DNA from: Acidobacteriaceae bacterium | GTDB lineage: Bacteria; Acidobacteriota; Terriglobia; Terriglobales; Acidobacteriaceae | Direction: 5' to 3' | Assembly: GCA_030040175.1 (NCBI GenBank) | Contig: JASHUF010000445.1 | Location: 1 to 9,296, forward strand | Length of the DNA: 9,296 nucleotides | In this document: positions 1 through 6,785 of the stretch, piece after piece | Layout of the letters: each line of letters opens with the position of its first letter | How positions within the stretch are numbered: position 1 is the first letter of the stretch | The notes under the pieces: generated by a model | What the model saw: only the letters and a program-made list of their open reading frames with translations | The model's database searches: none | Told to the model about the DNA's origin: nothing | Position numbers and translations under genes: made by a program

Positions 1-517
1 AATCTCCTGAAGCCTTTTTCGGGTCTAGGAGATCGAAAACCAAGATTCCATTTTCGGCCCGAACATCGTATAGGCCTGAATAGGCCCGATCTCCGGTATA
101 GCAAAAGTCCAGCAACTTCGGCCCACCCGCTTCAGGTGAATAGATGTAGACGTAATTGGTCGTCTGCGTTCCGCCTGAGTGGTAGGTCAGCACAACGATG
201 GCATCTTCTCTTCGATCGCTCGTTAGGCGCGCATACGTGACGTATTGAAATGTGAAGCCGGAGTATTGGATATATTCTTTGCCATCCATAACGAAGCTTG
301 AATCTTTGCTGAGTTCTTCGCCGTTTACCAGGTGGATTGGCTTCCGCTGGCTGTATCCGTTTTGAGGGCCAACAAGCCAACTCATGGCACTGTGTCCCAG
401 CAGCGGGCCGCGCAATGGATACGTGAAGTTCTTGAAATCAACCTTGCGAATATCGCTTTGAGCGAAAAGGAAGCCAGCGGAAATGAAGATTAGGATTCCA
501 AGGATGAAGGGGCGCAT
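1..517 (-). CDS. Secreted protein of unknown function (3' end beyond window)
   Basis: Reading the minus strand from the ATG at 515-517 gives 172 codons open to the window edge, so the C-terminus is missing. The first 19 residues look like a Sec signal peptide: Met-Arg-Pro, then a hydrophobic core (FILGILIFISAGFLF), then a likely cleavage after Ala19 in LFA-QSD. The mature part starts with VDFKNFTYPL (residues 26-35) and is rich in Tyr, Thr and Gly. Later segments include DAIVVLTYHSGG (105-116), YVYIYSPEAGGPKLL (122-136) and a TGDRAYSGLYDVRAENG stretch (141-157), which suggests a beta-rich extracytoplasmic domain. I recall similar proteins in Acidobacteria, where they are uncharacterised, and no enzyme motif is recognisable. 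The start lies 66 bp after the zwf stop on the same strand, with no convincing Shine-Dalgarno sequence. It may be a read-through neighbour with no metabolic link to the sugar genes. The coding call is good; the function is unknown. Confidence 0.78.
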   Translation of the reverse strand, partial: MRPFILGILIFISAGFLFAQSDIRKVDFKNFTYPLRGPLLGHSAMSWLVGPQNGYSQRKPIHLVNGEELSKDSSFVMDGKEYIQYSGFTFQYVTYARLTSDRREDAIVVLTYHSGGTQTTNYVYIYSPEAGGPKLLDFCYTGDRAYSGLYDVRAENGILVFDLLDPKKASGD

Positions 518-583
518 GAGCAGAGCTTAGCCTCGCGCCGCACGGTTTTCAATCGCCAGATTCCCATTTTTGCAGCTAGGTTT

Positions 584-2146
584 TCACCCGTGCCGCCCCA
601 GGTCGTTGCGCCATGTGTGGCCGCTGCGCTCGAGCAGGTGGTCGGCGCACTCCGGGCCCCAGGAGCCGGCAAAGTAATTCGGAAACACCTCCGGCTTTTT
701 GGCCGCCCAGGCCTCGAGGATGGGGGTGTAGAGAGCCCAGTTGGTTTCCACGCCGTCGCGATGGGCGAAGAGGGTCTGGTCGCCGAGCATGGCGTCGAGC
801 AGCAGGCGCTCGTAGCCGTTGGCCGTGGACTTGCCGAAGGCGGTCTCATAATCGAAGTCCATATTGACGGGGCAGACGGACATCTGCGAGCTCGTGGGCA
901 CCTTGGCCCCGAAGCGCAGGGCGATACCTTCATCGGGCTGGATGCGGATGGTGAGCAGGTTGGGCTGAATCTCGCCGCAGGGGCCATTGGTGGCCAGGCG
1001 GTTGAAGATGAGAAGCGGCGGCTGCTTGAACTGAATGCTGATCTCGGTGGCGCGCTTCTTGAGGCGTTTGCCGGCGCGGAGGAAGAAGGGAACGCCGGCC
1101 CAGCGCCAGTTTTCGATTTCGAGGCGGATGGCCGCGAAGGTCTCCGTGCCGGAGTTGGGGTCGACGCGGTCCTCGTCGCGGTAGCCGACGACGTGGTCTT
1201 TGCCGATGATGCCGGGACCGTACTGGCCGCGGATGGTGTTGAGAATGGGGATGGGCGGGATGGCCTGCCACGCCTTGAGCTTTTCGCGGCGCACGCTCTC
1301 GGCCTCGAAGCTCGAAGGCGGCTCGAGGGCGACCAGCGAGAGCAGCTCCATCACGTGGTTCTGCACCACGTCGCGCAGAGCGCCGGCTTTTTCATAGAAC
1401 GGGCCGCGGCCTTCGACGCCGAGGGTCTCGGCCACGGTGATCTGCACGTGATCAATGAAGTTGCGGTTCCAGACCGGCTCGAAGATACCGTTGGCGAAGC
1501 GGAAGACGAGGAGGTTCTGAACCGTTTCCTTGCCCAGGTAATGGTCGATGCGGAAGACCTGGCGCTCCTCAAATACGGCGTTGACCTGGTGGTTGAGCTC
1601 GCGTGCGGAGTCGAGATCGTGGCCGAAGGGCTTCTCGATCACGATGGCGGCGGTGCCTTTTTCCGGATGGGCCATCTGCTGCGCGCCGAGGTTTTCGACG
1701 ATGCCGGCAAAGAACTCGGGCGCCGTGGCCAGATAGAAGAGACGGTTTCCGCCGATGCTGCGCTCTTTGTCGATGCGGTCGAGCTCGGCCTTGAGGCCGG
1801 CGTAATGAGAGGGGTCGTCGAAGTTGAGAGCGTAATAGCTGATGTGGCTGGCGAACTCCTCGAGCTTGGGGTCGCTCTTATCCACATCGCCGAAGTCGAC
1901 GATACCCTCGCGCATATCCTGGGCGAAGGCATCGCCGAGCGGGCGGCGGGCCACGCCGACGATGGCGAACTCCCTGGGCAGAAGGTTGTTCTGGCGCAGG
2001 TGGAACAGGGCCGGCAGCAGCTTGCGCTTGGTGAGATCGCCCGAGGCGCCGAAGATGACCAGAATCACCGGTTCGGGAATGCGCTCCAGGCCGGTTGGCA
2101 CCTGAGAAAGGTCTTCAGGCCGGACCTTCATTGCTATCGTCGCCAT
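584..2146 (-). CDS. zwf: Glucose-6-phosphate 1-dehydrogenase
   Basis: This cytoplasmic enzyme oxidises glucose 6-phosphate to 6-phosphoglucono-1,5-lactone, normally with NADP+, as the entry step of the oxidative pentose phosphate branch. The protein has 520 residues, slightly longer than the usual 490-510. The N-terminal Rossmann domain carries the dinucleotide motif GASGDLTKRK (about 33-42) and ARRPL (66-70), which corresponds to the phosphate-binding arginine region of NADP-type enzymes. The signature IDHYLGKE (200-207) holds the substrate-binding His202, EKPFG (171-175) is conserved, and IDHVQI (231-236) supplies the probable catalytic base His233. The ATG at 2144-2146 is chosen because AGGAGG lies 10 nt upstream; an in-frame Met6 is a less likely alternative. 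Its 5' neighbour gnd encodes the next dehydrogenase, 184 bp away, and the spacer is bracketed by inverted heptad repeats. No 6-phosphogluconolactonase gene is visible nearby. Family identity is very secure. Confidence 0.97.
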   Translation of the reverse strand: MATIAMKVRPEDLSQVPTGLERIPEPVILVIFGASGDLTKRKLLPALFHLRQNNLLPREFAIVGVARRPLGDAFAQDMREGIVDFGDVDKSDPKLEEFASHISYYALNFDDPSHYAGLKAELDRIDKERSIGGNRLFYLATAPEFFAGIVENLGAQQMAHPEKGTAAIVIEKPFGHDLDSARELNHQVNAVFEERQVFRIDHYLGKETVQNLLVFRFANGIFEPVWNRNFIDHVQITVAETLGVEGRGPFYEKAGALRDVVQNHVMELLSLVALEPPSSFEAESVRREKLKAWQAIPPIPILNTIRGQYGPGIIGKDHVVGYRDEDRVDPNSGTETFAAIRLEIENWRWAGVPFFLRAGKRLKKRATEISIQFKQPPLLIFNRLATNGPCGEIQPNLLTIRIQPDEGIALRFGAKVPTSSQMSVCPVNMDFDYETAFGKSTANGYERLLLDAMLGDQTLFAHRDGVETNWALYTPILEAWAAKKPEVFPNYFAGSWGPECADHLLERSGHTWRNDLGRHG

Positions 2147-2156
2147 AGCTTGGGAA

Positions 2157-2162
2157 CCTCCT
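2157..2162 (-). promoter_or_regulatory. Ribosome-binding site of zwf
   Basis: The coding strand reads AGGAGG here, a full match to the anti-Shine-Dalgarno core, 10 nt before the zwf ATG at 2144-2146. It fixes the start choice over the internal Met6 codon. The heptad repeat array starts only 8 nt further upstream. Confidence 0.85.
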
Positions 2163-2170
2163 GGAGGATC

Positions 2171-2199
2171 GTGGTCAGTTGTCAGTGGTCAGGGATCAG
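2171..2199 (-). repeat. Heptad tandem repeat array upstream of zwf
   Basis: On the coding strand four consecutive 7-bp units, all starting CTGA (for example CTGATCC and CTGACCA), run without a break and end in one extra C. The array lies just upstream of the zwf ribosome-binding site. A reversed, more degenerate array lies at 2313-2341, at the 3' end of gnd, so the two bracket the gnd-zwf spacer. The intervening bases 2200-2308 show no gene, clear terminator or clear promoter. Confidence 0.75.
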
Positions 2200-2312
2200 A
2201 GTTTTCGCGGCCCGTGAGCGCTGCCAACTTTCATCGAGGACGTATCTCCTGCTGAGAAAAGACTACTCCACGCGTTAAAAGATTCTTTCCAGTGACAGCC
2301 GGCGCATCGTGA

Positions 2313-2341
2313 CTGACCACTGCTTACGGATCACTGACCAC
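2313..2341 (-). repeat. Degenerate reversed heptad array at the gnd 3' end
   Basis: The octamer GTGGTCAG (coding strand) occurs twice, at 2313-2320 and 2334-2341. The two copies are exactly 21 bp (three heptads) apart, with decayed units between them. The orientation is opposite to the array at 2171-2199. The proximal copy overlaps the gene, because the last codons and TGA stop of gnd (Ser-Gly-Gln-stop) are read from repeat sequence. Confidence 0.6.
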
Positions 2342-3239
2342 TCTTCACGGCGTGGCCGCCGAACTCGTTGCGCATAATGGCCAGCATGCGATCCGTGAAG
2401 TTATTTTGCTCGCGCGAGCGGATGCGGCGCATGAGGGATTCGGTAATCACGGGCGCTGAGACGTTGAGGTCGATGGCTTCGACAACGGTCCAGCGGCCTT
2501 CGCCCGAGTCTTCCACCCAGGCCTCGAGGCCTTCGAGGGTGGGGTTCTTGCCCAGGGCGTCGGCGGCAAGGTCGAGAAGCCAGGAGCGGACCACGCTGCC
2601 GTAGCGCCAGACCTGCGCGATCTGCGGCAGGTCGAGCGCGAACTCCTTCTTGTTTTCCATGATGGTGAACCCCTCGGCATAGGCCTGCATCATGCCATAC
2701 TCAATGCCGTTATGAATCATTTTGACAAAGTGGCCGGACCCCGCGGGGCCCATGTGTCCCCAGCCCTTGTCTTTGGCGGGGGCGAGGGTCTCAAAGATGG
2801 GGCGCAGATAGCCGACCGGATCTTGGTCGCCGCCAACCATCATGCTATAGCCCTCCTTGAGTCCCCAGACGCCGCCGGAGGTGCCCACATCGACGAATTG
2901 AAATCCCCTGGCGGTGACTTCGCCATGATGACGGATCGAGTCCTTGTAATTGGAGTTGCCGCCGTCGATGAGAATGTCGCCGGGGTTGAGGAGCGGCTCG
3001 AGTTGGGCGATGGTGTCGTCAACCGGCTTGCCCTGCGGCACCATGATCCATATCGCGCGCCGGCCCTTGAGGTTTTTGACGAGATCCTCGAGCGAACTGA
3101 CGCCCACATTACCGGATTGGGTGAGTTTGGCCACGATCTGTGGATTAAAGTCGAAGCCCACCACCTGGTGTCCGCCGAGCCGCAGCCGCTCCGCCATATT
3201 TCCGCCCATCTTGCCAAGGCCGATCAATCCAAGTTGCAT
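2331..3239 (-). CDS. gnd: 6-Phosphogluconate dehydrogenase, decarboxylating (short form, probably NAD-preferring)
   Basis: It converts 6-phosphogluconate to ribulose 5-phosphate and CO2 in the cytoplasm. The protein has 302 residues and belongs to the short class (about 300 residues) lacking the long C-terminal helical extension of the roughly 470-residue enzymes such as E. coli Gnd. The Rossmann motif GLGKMG is at 7-12. Asp30 ends the second beta strand (VVGFDFN), where NADP enzymes usually carry Asn-Arg-Thr; an acidic residue there usually favours NAD+. Substrate-site motifs are DGGNS (92-96), GTSGGVWGLKEG (119-130) and the Lys173 region FVKMIHNGIEYGMMQAYAEG (171-190), which contains the catalytic Lys and Glu180. 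The ATG at 3237-3239 follows a GAGGAGG ribosome-binding site at close spacing. Zwf follows after 184 bp and a HAD phosphatase precedes it by 141 bp. The C-terminus runs into a heptad repeat. The symbol follows common usage for this short family. Confidence 0.93.
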   Translation of the reverse strand: MQLGLIGLGKMGGNMAERLRLGGHQVVGFDFNPQIVAKLTQSGNVGVSSLEDLVKNLKGRRAIWIMVPQGKPVDDTIAQLEPLLNPGDILIDGGNSNYKDSIRHHGEVTARGFQFVDVGTSGGVWGLKEGYSMMVGGDQDPVGYLRPIFETLAPAKDKGWGHMGPAGSGHFVKMIHNGIEYGMMQAYAEGFTIMENKKEFALDLPQIAQVWRYGSVVRSWLLDLAADALGKNPTLEGLEAWVEDSGEGRWTVVEAIDLNVSAPVITESLMRRIRSREQNNFTDRMLAIMRNEFGGHAVKSGQ

Positions 3240-3243
3240 ACAT

Positions 3244-3250
3244 CCTCCTC
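3244..3250 (-). promoter_or_regulatory. Ribosome-binding site of gnd
   Basis: GAGGAGG on the coding strand ends 4 nt before the gnd ATG at 3237-3239. The match is strong but the spacing is rather tight. A three-unit heptad array (3251-3273) abuts it directly on the upstream side. Confidence 0.8.
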
Positions 3251-3273
3251 GTTGTCAGCTGTCAGCGTTCAGC
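3251..3273 (-). repeat. Heptad tandem repeat array upstream of gnd
   Basis: Three consecutive coding-strand heptads beginning CTGA (including CTGACAG and CTGACAA) sit directly upstream of the gnd ribosome-binding site, the same relative position as the array upstream of zwf. The rest of the spacer up to the HAD gene stop (about 3274-3380) shows no gene or recognisable signal. Confidence 0.65.
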
Positions 3274-3380
3274 TTCTGCCTGCCGACCAGAGACCGATTG
3301 ATTGTTTCTCCGGGGTTCCGCAATTTCCAGCGCGAAGCCCAAAGCCCAGCGAGCGACCACTCAGTGTATCGAAAGCGCAT

Positions 3381-3995
3381 TCATAGAACGTCAAGAGCCT
3401 TCAGTGCGCGGCGAAGCGCGTCCTGGCTCTCGAAGCGGATCGTCTGCATCCCGGAGCCGGCGGCGGCGGCCACGTTTTCCTCGCGGTCATCGACGAAGAG
3501 CACACGCGCGGGCGGCGCGCCGAAGAGATCGAGCGCGCAGCGGTACATGGCCGGTTCGGGTTTGCGCAGTCCCACATAGCAGGAGCTCAAGGCCACTTTG
3601 AAATACCGGCGCAGCCCGAACTTCGCAAAGCGATAGTCGTTGGTCTCGCGCGCCTCATTGTTGAGCGTGCCGAGCATACAGGGGTTGGATGCCGCCAGTT
3701 CGCCGGCGATTCCCAAGGCTCCATCGGGCAAAAGCTGCGACTGGCTGAGCATGAAGGCGAAGAAATCTTCGCGCGAAAAGGGGCGCGGCTCGAAAAAGAC
3801 GGCTGCGTCGAGATAGGCGTCGCGGCCGATCAAGCCGCGCTCCCAGGCGTCGACAGCGGCCAGATGATGCGCCTCGAAGGGTCCCGGGTCAAGATGAAAC
3901 TCGGCAACGGCTGCGGCGCGCTCGCGATGGTCCCAGCCGTCGGTGAGCAGGACTCCGCCAACATCGAAGAGAATCACGTCGAAGGGAAAGTTCAT
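3381..3995 (-). CDS. HAD-superfamily hydrolase, YihX-like sugar-phosphate phosphatase candidate
   Basis: The 204-residue protein has all four HAD motifs. Motif I is LFDVGGV with nucleophile Asp11, motif II is the Thr110 region (MLGTLNNE), motif III is Lys145 in GLRKPEP, and motif IV is FVDDREEN with Asp169-Asp170. A helical cap insertion follows motif I (about 20-95). The second Asp of the common DxDGT motif I is replaced by Gly, giving DxGGV. This variant occurs in the HAD subfamily IA branch that includes E. coli YihX, an alpha-D-glucose-1-phosphate phosphatase, and in L-2-haloacid dehalogenases. Its position among glucan and pentose phosphate genes favours a sugar-phosphate phosphatase; that is inference, and the substrate cannot be read from sequence. 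The ATG at 3993-3995 has no clear Shine-Dalgarno and is preceded by a short GCTGACT-type direct repeat. RpiB lies 113 bp upstream. Superfamily membership is secure; the specific activity is not. Confidence 0.88.
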   Translation of the reverse strand: MNFPFDVILFDVGGVLLTDGWDHRERAAAVAEFHLDPGPFEAHHLAAVDAWERGLIGRDAYLDAAVFFEPRPFSREDFFAFMLSQSQLLPDGALGIAGELAASNPCMLGTLNNEARETNDYRFAKFGLRRYFKVALSSCYVGLRKPEPAMYRCALDLFGAPPARVLFVDDREENVAAAAGSGMQTIRFESQDALRRALKALDVL

Positions 3996-4018
3996 AGCGA
4001 GCGAGTCAGCAAGTCAGC
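3996..4018 (-). repeat. Short GCTGACT direct repeat upstream of the HAD gene
   Basis: Coding strand: GCTGACTT, then GCTGACTC, then GCTCGCT, abutting the HAD ATG. The motif resembles the heptads elsewhere in the window but the period is 8 bp. It may be a diverged copy of the same family or a chance similarity. It occupies the place where a ribosome-binding site would be expected. Confidence 0.35.
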
Positions 4019-4108
4019 GGGGCTAGCGGCGTTCGAGGAGTTAGCCCAGATAGCGGCCGCGCAGTGCAAGTGTAGCCGTTGTATCGGATGCTCCGGGTTA
4101 AGGGGCGG

Positions 4109-4594
4109 TTACGCGGCAGGATTCGTGGATCCCTCGCCGCACATGTATCGGGCTTCAATGGCGAGAACCTTTTTGAACCGCCGCGCGAAGCGCTCCTCAT
4201 TGGCAATGAATCTGGCGGCAACGAAGGCGTCAATGCATTCGTAGGCCAGCGCTGAAGCAATGACGCGCGCTCCCAGCACGATCACGTTCATGTCGTCGTG
4301 TTCCACGCCCTGGTGCGCGGAGTAAGTGTCATGGCACATGCCGGCGCGGATGCCGGGAATTTTGTTAGCCGCCACGCAGACGCCCACGCCGGAGCCGCAG
4401 ATGAGAATGCCGCGCTGCGCCTTGCCGCTTTGCAGGGCGAGTCCCGCGCGCTCCGCGTAGTCGGGATAATCGTCCCGGGGCTCGATTTCGTAGGCGCCCA
4501 GGTCGATGACTTCGTGCCCCTTGTTGGAAAGGTAGGCGCGCACTTCTTCCTTGAGCGGAAATCCGGCATGATCGGCGGCGATGACGAGTTTCAT
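4109..4594 (-). CDS. rpiB: Ribose-5-phosphate isomerase B
   Basis: This cytoplasmic enzyme interconverts ribulose 5-phosphate and ribose 5-phosphate, feeding transketolase and nucleotide synthesis. The 161-residue protein has the RpiB/LacAB fold signatures: IAADHAGFPLK (5-15) with Asp8-His9, DYPDYA (42-47), the phosphate and active-site loop GILICGSGVG (62-71) with Cys66, and VEHDDMNVIVLGARV (97-111) with His99, which aligns with catalytic His99 of E. coli RpiB. The nine-residue tail GEGSTNPAA looks like a variable C-terminal extension. The frame stays open upstream to an ATG at 4673-4675, but the ATG at 4592-4594 is preferred: AAAGGAG sits 6 nt upstream, the protein starts MKLVIAADHAG as the family does, and the longer version would translate repeat sequence. 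Tkt is upstream on the same strand with a spacer of about 170 bp. Confidence 0.95.
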   Translation of the reverse strand: MKLVIAADHAGFPLKEEVRAYLSNKGHEVIDLGAYEIEPRDDYPDYAERAGLALQSGKAQRGILICGSGVGVCVAANKIPGIRAGMCHDTYSAHQGVEHDDMNVIVLGARVIASALAYECIDAFVAARFIANEERFARRFKKVLAIEARYMCGEGSTNPAA

Positions 4595-4600
4595 GGGGCA

Positions 4601-4607
4601 CTCCTTT
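4601..4607 (-). promoter_or_regulatory. Ribosome-binding site of rpiB
   Basis: AAAGGAG on the coding strand, 6 nt before the ATG at 4592-4594. It decides the start against an in-frame ATG 81 bp further upstream. Confidence 0.85.
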
Positions 4608-4609
4608 GG

Positions 4610-4644
4610 AGTGCAGGGATCAGGGGTCAGGGGACGGGGATCAG
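4610..4644 (-). repeat. Heptad tandem repeat array upstream of rpiB
   Basis: Five coding-strand 7-bp units in perfect register (for example CTGACCC and CTGATCC; one unit is CCGTCCC). The array is 2 nt upstream of the rpiB ribosome-binding site. Bases 4614-4630 form a perfect 17-bp inverted repeat with 4733-4749. Confidence 0.75.
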
Positions 4645-4732
4645 AAAACCTTCCGCAGTGCGGTGCGAGCGGCATTCCGATTCATCTGTTCCTGAATGTA
4701 TTGCGGGTCGATCGGCTGCGAGAGCGCAGTTT

Positions 4733-4760
4733 CTGACCCCTGATCCCTGAAACCTGACCC
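4733..4760 (-). repeat. Reversed heptad array just after tkt
   Basis: Four coding-strand heptads ending in TCAG (including GGGTCAG and GGATCAG) start a few bases past the tkt stop. The array is inverted relative to the one upstream of rpiB and shares a perfect 17-bp inverted match with it. The two arrays bracket an 88-bp segment (4645-4732). Confidence 0.75.
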
Positions 4761-4765
4761 CTTTC

Positions 4766-6763
4766 TTACTTCACCAGCGCTTTGGCCTTCGCGGCCACGT
4801 TTTCCGCGCTGAAACCGAGATTCCTGAGCGCGATGGCTCCCGGAGCGGAAGCGCCGAAGCGATCGAGGCCGACAACGCCGCCGTCCGCGCCGACATACTT
4901 CCACCAGCCGAGCGTGGCGCCGGCTTCGACGGCCAGCTTGGGCACGCCGGCGGGCAGCACGCTGGCCTTGTACGCGGCCGTTTGTTCTTCGAAGATGCGC
5001 CAGCTGGGAAAGCTGACCACGCGGGCGCGGATGCCTTCCCCGGCGAGCAGTCTGGCGGCATCGACGGCGGGCCAAAGCTCGGAGCCGGTGCCGATGAGCA
5101 CGACCTGCGGCCGGTCGACGTCCTGGAGCACGTAGGCGCCCTTGCTTACACTCGCGTACGCATCGTGGTTTGCGGGGTCGATCACGGGCAGGTCCTGGCG
5201 GGTAAGGGCCATGAAGCAGGGGCCTTTGCGCTCGAGGGCAAGACGCCACGCAGCCGCGGTTTCGTTGGCATCGGCGGGGCGGAAGTCCGTGAGACCGGGA
5301 ACGGCGCGCAGCATGGTGAGATGCTCGACCGGCTGGTGCGTGGGGCCGTCTTCGCCCAGGCCGATGGAGTCGTGAGTGAAGACGAAGAGCGAGTGGGACT
5401 TCATGAGCGCAGCGAGGCGGATGGCCGGCTTGGCGTAGTCGGAAAAAGTGAAGAAAGTGGAACCGAAGGGAATGAGGCCGCCGTGCTTGGCCATGCCGTT
5501 GACCGCGGCGCACATGCCGAACTCGCGCACGCCGAAGTAGACGTTGCGGCCGGCAGGATCGACGTGGAAGTTGGCGCCGGGCTTGAAGATGGTCTTGGTG
5601 GAGGTGGTCAGGTCGGCGGCGCCGCCGAAGAGCTCGGGAACGGCTTCGGCGATGGCGTTCATCACCGCGCCGCCGGCGTTGCGCGTGGCCACGGGCTTGT
5701 CCGCGGGAAAGCTGGGGATGGATTTCTCCCATCCTGGCCGGAGCTTGCCGGCCTGCGTGCGCTCGAACTCGGCGGCAAGATCGGGGAAGGCCTGTTTGTA
5801 GTCCGCGAAGAGTCTGTTCCAGTCGTCTTCAAGGGCTGCGCCTCGCTCGCCGGCCTCGCGCCAGTGGGCGAGCGCATCGTCGGGAACGTAGAAGCTCTGG
5901 TCTTCAGGGAAGCCGAAGAATTTCTTGGTGGCGGCGGTGTCGGCGGCGCCGAGGGCCTCGCCGTGCACCTTGTTGGTGCCGGCGCGCGGGCTGCCGTAAC
6001 CGATGACGGTGCGCACGGCAATAAAAGAGGGCCTGGCGGTCTCGGCCTTGGCATTTTCGATGGCAGCCTCGATGGCGTTGAGGTCGTTGCCGTCGGCTAC
6101 GCGCTGCACGTGCCAGTGGTAGGCCTCGAAGCGCTCCAGGTAATTGTCGGTGTAGCTCAACTCGGTGGGGCCGTCGAGAGAGACGAGATTGTCGTCGTAT
6201 AGGAAAATGAGCTTGCCCAGGGCGAGCGTGCCGGCGAGCGCTGCGGCCTCGTGGGAGACGCCCTCCATCAGATCGCCGTCGCCGCAGAGCGCGTAGGTGT
6301 AATGATCGACGATCCCGTAGCCGGGGCGATTGTAGACGGCAGCCAGGTGCTTCTCCGCCGCCGCCAGGCCCACGGCCATGGCGATGCCCTGACCGAGCGG
6401 GCCCGTGGTCACTTCCACGCCGTCCGTATCGACCGATTCCGGATGGCCGGGCGTGATCGAACCCCATTGGCGGAAGCCCTTGAGGTCATCGAGGGTGAGC
6501 TTGTAGCCGGAGAGAAAAAGCGAGCCGTAAAGCAGAGCGGAGGCGTGGCCGTTGGAAAGGACGAAGCGGTCGCGGTCAGCCCATTGGGAGTGGGCCGGAT
6601 TGTGCTTCATGAGCTTGTGAAAGAGCAGGTAGGCGATGGGCGCGCAACCCAGCGGAGCGCCGGGATGGCCGCTCCTGGCCTTTTCCACGGTATCGACGGC
6701 CAGCAACCGCAGCGTGTCAATGGAAAGCTGATCGAGAGAGAGAGACGCGAGGCTGGAAGTCAT
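4766..6763 (-). CDS. tkt: Transketolase
   Basis: This thiamine-diphosphate enzyme moves two-carbon ketol units between sugar phosphates in the non-oxidative pentose phosphate pathway. The protein is 665 residues, the full family length. The N-terminal PP domain carries SGHPGAP (31-37), NGHAS (71-75), GHPE (106-109) and the ThDP/metal motif starting GDGDLMEG (161-168) and ending at Asn192. VHGEA with His268 is also present. The Pyr domain has [12 protein letters not shown] (380-391) and VREFGM with Glu414, the residue that activates the cofactor aminopyrimidine. [18 protein letters not shown] (464-481) holds His475, and a C-terminal domain follows. The ATG at 6761-6763 matches the usual N-terminus; the only nearby purine-rich ribosome-binding site (GAAAGGA, 6779-6785) is about 15 nt away, longer than ideal. 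Immediately upstream is a MITE-like insertion that separates tkt from the glucoamylase gene. No promoter is evident in the 54 bp between them, so tkt expression depends on read-through or on the element. Confidence 0.97.
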   Translation of the reverse strand: MTSSLASLSLDQLSIDTLRLLAVDTVEKARSGHPGAPLGCAPIAYLLFHKLMKHNPAHSQWADRDRFVLSNGHASALLYGSLFLSGYKLTLDDLKGFRQWGSITPGHPESVDTDGVEVTTGPLGQGIAMAVGLAAAEKHLAAVYNRPGYGIVDHYTYALCGDGDLMEGVSHEAAALAGTLALGKLIFLYDDNLVSLDGPTELSYTDNYLERFEAYHWHVQRVADGNDLNAIEAAIENAKAETARPSFIAVRTVIGYGSPRAGTNKVHGEALGAADTAATKKFFGFPEDQSFYVPDDALAHWREAGERGAALEDDWNRLFADYKQAFPDLAAEFERTQAGKLRPGWEKSIPSFPADKPVATRNAGGAVMNAIAEAVPELFGGAADLTTSTKTIFKPGANFHVDPAGRNVYFGVREFGMCAAVNGMAKHGGLIPFGSTFFTFSDYAKPAIRLAALMKSHSLFVFTHDSIGLGEDGPTHQPVEHLTMLRAVPGLTDFRPADANETAAAWRLALERKGPCFMALTRQDLPVIDPANHDAYASVSKGAYVLQDVDRPQVVLIGTGSELWPAVDAARLLAGEGIRARVVSFPSWRIFEEQTAAYKASVLPAGVPKLAVEAGATLGWWKYVGADGGVVGLDRFGASAPGAIALRNLGFSAENVAAKAKALVK

Positions 6764-6778
6764 GACGGTAGGATGTTG

Positions 6779-6785
6779 TCCTTTC
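6779..6785 (-). promoter_or_regulatory. Probable distant ribosome-binding site of tkt
   Basis: GAAAGGA on the coding strand, with about 15 nt to the tkt ATG. This is the only Shine-Dalgarno-like run before the start, and no alternative in-frame start lies between. The long spacing suggests modest or modulated initiation. Confidence 0.45.

Noticed and set aside
544..586. Direct repeat GGTTTTCA (544-551 and 579-586) around the zwf stop
   Set aside because: Only 8 bp and two copies; compatible with chance.
590..2278. 562-codon open frame on the plus strand opposite zwf
   Set aside because: Zwf on the other strand is unmistakable with all family motifs. The antisense frame is low complexity (Ala/Glu/Gly/Val rich), as expected opposite a GC-biased gene.
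4020..4047. GGGCTA...TAGCCC inverted repeat between the HAD gene and rpiB
   Set aside because: Six-base arms with a 16-base loop and no T-run; too weak to call a terminator or operator.
4109..4675. Longer rpiB start 81 bp upstream
   Set aside because: It would translate the heptad repeat and has no family-like sequence; the inner ATG has a strong ribosome-binding site and the standard RpiB N-terminus.
4654..4729. Possible intrinsic terminators after tkt (CCGC-ACT-GCGG with a nearby TTTT, and CTGCG-CTCT-CGCAG)
   Set aside because: Stems are only 4-5 bp and no T-tract follows immediately on the transcribed strand.
4982..6202. 406-codon plus-strand frame opposite tkt
   Set aside because: Shadow of transketolase. 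It has no recognisable domain and its composition reflects the complement of a GC-rich codon pattern.
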